NCBI GenBank assembly: GCA_946413885.1
Contig: CAMKMK010000072.1
Span: 1 to 10,269, forward strand
Origin: an uncultured Prevotellaceae bacterium
GTDB taxonomy: Bacteria; Bacteroidota; Bacteroidia; Bacteroidales; Bacteroidaceae
Direction of reading: 5' to 3'
DNA: 10,269 nucleotides
In this document: piece after piece, positions 7,387 to 10,269 of the stretch
Layout of the letters: the number at the start of each line of letters is the position of its first letter
Position numbering within the stretch: position 1 is the first letter of the stretch
The notes under the pieces: model-generated
What the model was told of the DNA's origin: nothing
Seen by the model: the letters and a program-made list of their open reading frames with translations, nothing else
The model's database searches: none
Position numbers and translations under genes: made by a program

Positions 7387-7929
7387 TTATTTTATTATAA
7401 TTTTTTTCGTTAAAATTTTCTCTATTCCTCGTCGAATAGAACCTAAACCAAAGGTTTCAGGTCGAATCTCGTTCCAGGGTATCCACATCAATTCTGCAGC
7501 ATCGTCAGCAGCTTTTGCAATTTTTGTGTCTATTACATGACAGAGATAGAACATGTCTATCGTATGTATTTGTAGCCCACTATACATGTAGAGATTGGGT
7601 AAGGAGAAGAGAAATTCCAATCTCTCCACTTTCAGTCCTGTTTCCTCTAACACTTCGCGGCAGACACCTTCTTCGCTGGTTTCATTGCAGTCGCTGAATC
7701 CTCCTGGCAGATCCAGCGTTCCCTTAGCGGGTTCCTTAGCTCGACGAACCACCAATAGTTCGTTTTCTTCATTCAAGATGACTGCCACAGTAGCGGCACT
7801 TGGATTCAAATAATAAACGAAACCACATTGAAGACATCGTTTGCTCTTCTCGTTATTGACTACGAAATCTGCTGAACCACATACGGGACAGAACTGGAAC
7901 TTGTCCATGATATGCTTTCTTTTTTCCAT
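7387..7929 (-). CDS. Nudix hydrolase with N-terminal zinc ribbon
   Basis: Nudix enzymes hydrolyse nucleoside diphosphates linked to another group, using Mg2+ bound by the Nudix box. Residues 77-99 fit the box GX5EX7REUXEEXGU: Gly77, Glu83, Arg91-Glu92, Glu95-Glu96, Gly98. Before it lies a four-cysteine ribbon, CPVC (14-17) and CLQC (32-35), which probably binds zinc. A ribbon before the Nudix fold also occurs in NADH pyrophosphatase NudC, but at 180 residues this protein is shorter and I do not see the full NudC architecture. The substrate is therefore left open. The start may be the ATG at 7929 or the one at 7908 (MDKFQFCPVCGS), which sits closer to the ribbon. It is encoded just upstream of topA in the same direction, 60 nt away, but topA seems to have its own promoter in that gap. 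Confidence 0.88.
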   Translation of the reverse strand: MEKRKHIMDKFQFCPVCGSADFVVNNEKSKRCLQCGFVYYLNPSAATVAVILNEENELLVVRRAKEPAKGTLDLPGGFSDCNETSEEGVCREVLEETGLKVERLEFLFSLPNLYMYSGLQIHTIDMFYLCHVIDTKIAKAADDAAELMWIPWNEIRPETFGLGSIRRGIEKILTKKIIIK

Positions 7930-7962
7930 CTGAATTTGTCAAATTTGGATTGCAAATGTCGC

Positions 7963-7993
7963 TAAAAGTAGTCAAATCTCCAACATTTCTAAA
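7963..7993 (-). promoter_or_regulatory. Candidate promoter of the Nudix gene
   Basis: On the minus strand TTTA (7993-7990) is followed by exactly 19 nt and TACTTTTA (7970-7963). This is one base off TTTG and one base off TAnnTTTG, with the expected Bacteroidetes spacing. The predicted leader to the ATG at 7929 is about 27 nt. It lies back-to-back with the rightward -7 box at 8024. Confidence 0.4.
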
Positions 7994-8023
7994 GATTTTT
8001 ATCTCTCGTTCATAGAAAAGCAC

Positions 8024-8031
8024 TATATTTG
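8024..8031 (+). promoter_or_regulatory. Bacteroidetes -7 element of the NfeD/flotillin unit
   Basis: TATATTTG matches TAnnTTTG completely and is 44 nt upstream of the NfeD-like ATG at 8076. No convincing TTTG -33 box is found 19-21 nt upstream; the region there is T-rich. The 146-bp intergenic region thus appears to hold two divergent promoters. Confidence 0.5.
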
Positions 8032-8075
8032 TAGTCAAGAATTGTGGTTTAATTTTTAATGTATAAATAAGGTAT

Positions 8076-8693
8076 ATGAACATGTTCATTAATTGGTTTC
8101 AAGGGTTGGATCCCACGCTTCGAGTTTATTGGGGCATTGCTATTATCACTTCCATCGTTTTCCTTATCCAGATGGTACTGACGCTTATAGGTCTGGGCGA
8201 TACGGATAGTGGAGTCGACATGGGAGTGGGCGATGTTTCAGGTGATGTCAGTTTGGGAGATGGTAACGGAGACACGATGGATACGGGTGGAGCCATCCAG
8301 CTTTTCACGATTCGCAACTTCGTGAATTTCCTGTTAGGAGTCGGATGGGGAGGTGTTTGCTTTTGGAGTACCATTCCCAACAAATTCCTTTTAGGCATCG
8401 TGGCGCTGTTGTGTGGTTGCGTTATGGTGTTTGCTTTTGTGGTGATGTATCGCCAGTTGATGAAGTTGGAGTCCTCAGGCTCTTATAATATTCAGGATAG
8501 TGTAGGCTTGGCTTGCGATGTCTATATCCCTATTCCTGCAGCCCGTTCTGGTCAAGGAAAGGTTCAGATCAGTTTCTCTGGTTCTGTGCAGGAACTTCCA
8601 GCTATGACAGACGGAGAAGCATTGGCCAGTGGAACCAAAGTTCGTGTCACCCAAGTTTTGGATAACAGCATTTTGCTGGTTGAGAGGATTTAG
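8076..8693 (+). CDS. NfeD-like membrane protein with OB-type C-terminal domain
   Basis: This 205-residue protein most resembles the short NfeD-like partners of flotillins (YuaF in Bacillus, YqiJ in E. coli), which sit in the membrane and support flotillin microdomains. Three hydrophobic segments are visible: about 18-40, 80-98 and 103-125. Between the first two lies a Gly/Asp-rich, acidic loop (41-72) with repeated GD and VGD/SGD units. Residues about 133-205 form a soluble beta-rich domain, ending GTKVRVTQVLDNSILLVERI, which fits the OB fold of the family. The next gene, 107 nt downstream on the same strand, is a flotillin, and this supports the call. The ATG at 8076 is used; one at 8082 would remove only two residues. 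The N-terminus has no cleavable signal peptide that I can see. Confidence 0.82.
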   Translation: MNMFINWFQGLDPTLRVYWGIAIITSIVFLIQMVLTLIGLGDTDSGVDMGVGDVSGDVSLGDGNGDTMDTGGAIQLFTIRNFVNFLLGVGWGGVCFWSTIPNKFLLGIVALLCGCVMVFAFVVMYRQLMKLESSGSYNIQDSVGLACDVYIPIPAARSGQGKVQISFSGSVQELPAMTDGEALASGTKVRVTQVLDNSILLVERI

Positions 8694-8774
8694 TTCCTAA
8701 AGAAGAGAATTTAATTACAAACAAAATTATTAATCACTTTCCTATTCTTCTTCTATTCATGCGAGAGTTAGGAA
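8694..8774. repeat. Imperfect inverted repeat in the NfeD-flotillin spacer
   Basis: TTCCTAA (8694-8700) is the exact reverse complement of TTAGGAA (8768-8774). Just inside, AGAAGAGAAT on the left is nearly complementary to ATTCTTCTTCT on the right. An RNA from this spacer could fold into a long, bulged, AT-rich hairpin between the two genes. It has no U-run directly after a GC stem, so it is not a typical terminator. It might tune the ratio of the two products; that is speculation. Confidence 0.35.
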
Positions 8775-8782
8775 TATTTTTC

Positions 8783-8794
8783 AACTTATAAGTT
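8783..8794. repeat. Perfect 12-bp palindrome before the flotillin start
   Basis: AACTTATAAGTT is its own reverse complement and ends 6 nt before the flotillin ATG at 8801. Position and symmetry would fit a dimeric regulator site or a small hairpin covering the translation start. It is AT-rich, so chance is possible. Confidence 0.4.
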
Positions 8795-8800
8795 AAAAAC

Positions 8801-10180
8801 ATGGATCCTTTTTATTTTATTGTAATAGGTGTTGTAGTATTGGTGTTCCTGTTCATGGCAATCATCAATCGTTATCGTCGTTGTCCTTCCGACAAGATTC
8901 TGGTAATTTATGGTAATCGTGGTAACAGCAAGAGCGCCAAGTGCGTTCATGGCGGTGGTGCTTTCGTATGGCCTATCATCGAGGACTATGCTTATCTCTC
9001 TCTGACTCCCATTGGCATAGATGCCAACCTGACCAATGCCCTGAGTAGACAGAATATTCGTGTGGATGTTCCCTGCCGTTTCACAGTAGGTATCAGTACT
9101 GAGCCTGAGAGCATGCTGGCCGCAGCTGAGCGTCTTTTGGGTCTTACCCCTGCCCAAATTCAGGAGTTGGCTCGCGATATCCTTTTTGGACAACTTCGTT
9201 TGGTTATCGCTACCATGAGCATCGAGGAGTTAAACTCTGACCGCGACAAGTTCCTCGAAGCCATTACTGCCAACGTAGAGGTTGAATTGAAGAAAATAGG
9301 TCTTCGTTTGATCAATGTGAATGTTACTGATATCAAGGATGAGTCAGGCTACATCGAGGCTTTGGGACAAGAAGCCGCTGCAAAGGCTATCAACGAGGCA
9401 AAGGTTCGAGTGGCAGAACAAGAGAAAGTCGGAGAGATTGGTAAGGCTGAGGCAGTCCGCGAGACCCGTATCCGTACGGCTGAGGCTAATGCTCAGGCTG
9501 TTCAGGGTGAGAATGAGGCCAAGATAGCAATCGCCAATAGTGATGCAGATCGTCGTGAGCGTGAGGCAGAAGCTCAGCGGAAGGCTGTGGCAGCAGAAAA
9601 AGTGGCAAGTGCCCAGGCATTGGAGGAGGCTTATGCCGCTGAGCAAAAGGCTGAAGTCGCCCGTGCTGATCGTGACCGTGCCAGCCAGCAGGCTAACGTT
9701 ATCGTAGCTCAGGAGATAGAAAAAAGACGACTTGTGATTGCTGCTGAAGCAACAGCTGAGCAGAAGCGCGTGAATGCTAAGGGTGAGGCTGATGCCATCT
9801 ATGCCAAAATGGAAGCTGAGGCAAACGGTCTCTTCCAGATTCTAACCAAGCAGGCTGACGGTTACGACAAGATGATCAAGGCTGCTGGAGGTGATGCCAC
9901 CAAAGCCTACACCTTGTTGCTACTCGAGAAATTGCCAGAACTTGTCAAGACTCAGGTGGATGCCATCAAGGGTATCAATATTGATAAGGTAACCGTTTGG
10001 GACAATGGTGGTGGCGGCGATGCCAAAACCAGTACAGCCAATTTCCTTTCTGGCTTGATGAAGAGCATTCCTCCTTTGGGTGAACTTTTCGATCAAGCAG
10101 GTCTCTCACTTCCAGAATATCTTGCCAAGAAGAAAGAAGAAGAGGAAACCCAAGAGACTCCTACTCCTGAAAAGGAATAG
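8801..10180 (+). CDS. Flotillin family protein (FloT/YqiK type)
   Basis: Flotillins are membrane-anchored SPFH proteins that oligomerise and organise membrane microdomains. The 459 residues show a hydrophobic N-terminal anchor at about 4-22, a basic stop (NRYRR, 23-27), an SPFH domain at about 30-190, and then a long Ala/Glu-rich coiled-coil region at about 190-345 with repeated EA-containing units, the flotillin hallmark. The region 350-440 (TLLLLEKLPELVKTQVDAIK, then a GGGG linker at 403-406) fits the C-terminal oligomerisation part. The tail is Lys/Glu/Thr-rich. Length and order match the FloT group better than the shorter FloA group, which lacks this extended form. It lies 107 nt after the NfeD-like gene and is probably co-transcribed with it. 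An A-rich stretch precedes the ATG, as usual in Bacteroidetes. Confidence 0.93.
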   Translation: MDPFYFIVIGVVVLVFLFMAIINRYRRCPSDKILVIYGNRGNSKSAKCVHGGGAFVWPIIEDYAYLSLTPIGIDANLTNALSRQNIRVDVPCRFTVGISTEPESMLAAAERLLGLTPAQIQELARDILFGQLRLVIATMSIEELNSDRDKFLEAITANVEVELKKIGLRLINVNVTDIKDESGYIEALGQEAAAKAINEAKVRVAEQEKVGEIGKAEAVRETRIRTAEANAQAVQGENEAKIAIANSDADRREREAEAQRKAVAAEKVASAQALEEAYAAEQKAEVARADRDRASQQANVIVAQEIEKRRLVIAAEATAEQKRVNAKGEADAIYAKMEAEANGLFQILTKQADGYDKMIKAAGGDATKAYTLLLLEKLPELVKTQVDAIKGINIDKVTVWDNGGGGDAKTSTANFLSGLMKSIPPLGELFDQAGLSLPEYLAKKKEEEETQETPTPEKE

Positions 10181-10241
10181 ACGACATCAAGGCTGAACTT
10201 GTGTAGTTTCAGAAGTACATTTTTTAGTACTCCTCAAAAGT

Positions 10242-10269
10242 AAAAGGCCCTGCAAATCATCAATTTGCA
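10242..10269 (+). terminator. Left part of a probable terminator, cut by the window end
   Basis: AAAAGGCCC (10242-10250) leads into TGCAAAT (10251-10257), a CATCA loop and the exact complement ATTTGCA (10263-10269), where the window stops. If the stem continues, the next bases should read GGGCCTTTT. It lies about 60 nt after the flotillin stop codon. A weaker 5-bp stem (AGTAC 10214-10218, GTACT 10227-10231) precedes it. Confidence 0.5.

Noticed and set aside
7387..7929. Assignment of the Nudix protein as NADH pyrophosphatase NudC
   Set aside because: The zinc ribbon fits, but the protein is too short and the NudC-specific sequence after the Nudix box was not recognised, so the substrate is left open.

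Overview
The window looks like a Bacteroidales chromosome, most likely Prevotellaceae. The reasons are the housekeeping gene set, candidate promoters with the Bacteroidetes -7 element TAnnTTTG, A-rich upstream regions without strong Shine-Dalgarno sequences, a topoisomerase I with glycine-rich C-terminal repeats, and a sigma factor/membrane protein pair typical of that order. The genus is my inference and was not tested by any search.

Positions 1-594 hold no convincing gene. The main object there is a 127-bp nested palindrome (149-275), whose 22-bp outer arms and 12-bp inner arms share one centre. A good intrinsic terminator (432-459) closes the leftward transcription unit.

From 7929 down to 595 every gene is on the minus strand, in the order: Nudix hydrolase with a zinc ribbon, topA, aroK, speA, argB, ECF sigma factor, single-pass membrane protein. 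topA/aroK and aroK/speA each overlap by the 4-nt ATGA junction, so they are probably translationally coupled. argB follows speA after 77 nt. topA has its own -7 box (TACCTTTG), which also shows that the longest reading frame starts too far upstream. The sigma gene has a separate ECF-like promoter (TGTAAC-N16-CGTC), consistent with autoregulation, and overlaps the membrane-protein gene by 11 nt. argB starts arginine synthesis and speA commits arginine to polyamines, so supply and use of arginine sit side by side next to a shikimate-pathway kinase and a topoisomerase.

From 8076 rightward, a divergent unit encodes an NfeD-like membrane protein with an OB-type C-terminal domain, followed by a flotillin. 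This is the NfeD/flotillin pair known from Bacillus YuaF/FloT and E. coli YqiJ/YqiK, expected to build membrane microdomains. The window ends inside what looks like the flotillin terminator.

I see no mobile-element gene, CRISPR array, tRNA or rRNA. I found no convincing new multi-gene system. The least explained elements are the concentric palindrome, the sigma/membrane-protein pair with its candidate promoter, and the Gly/Asp-rich loop of the NfeD-like protein.
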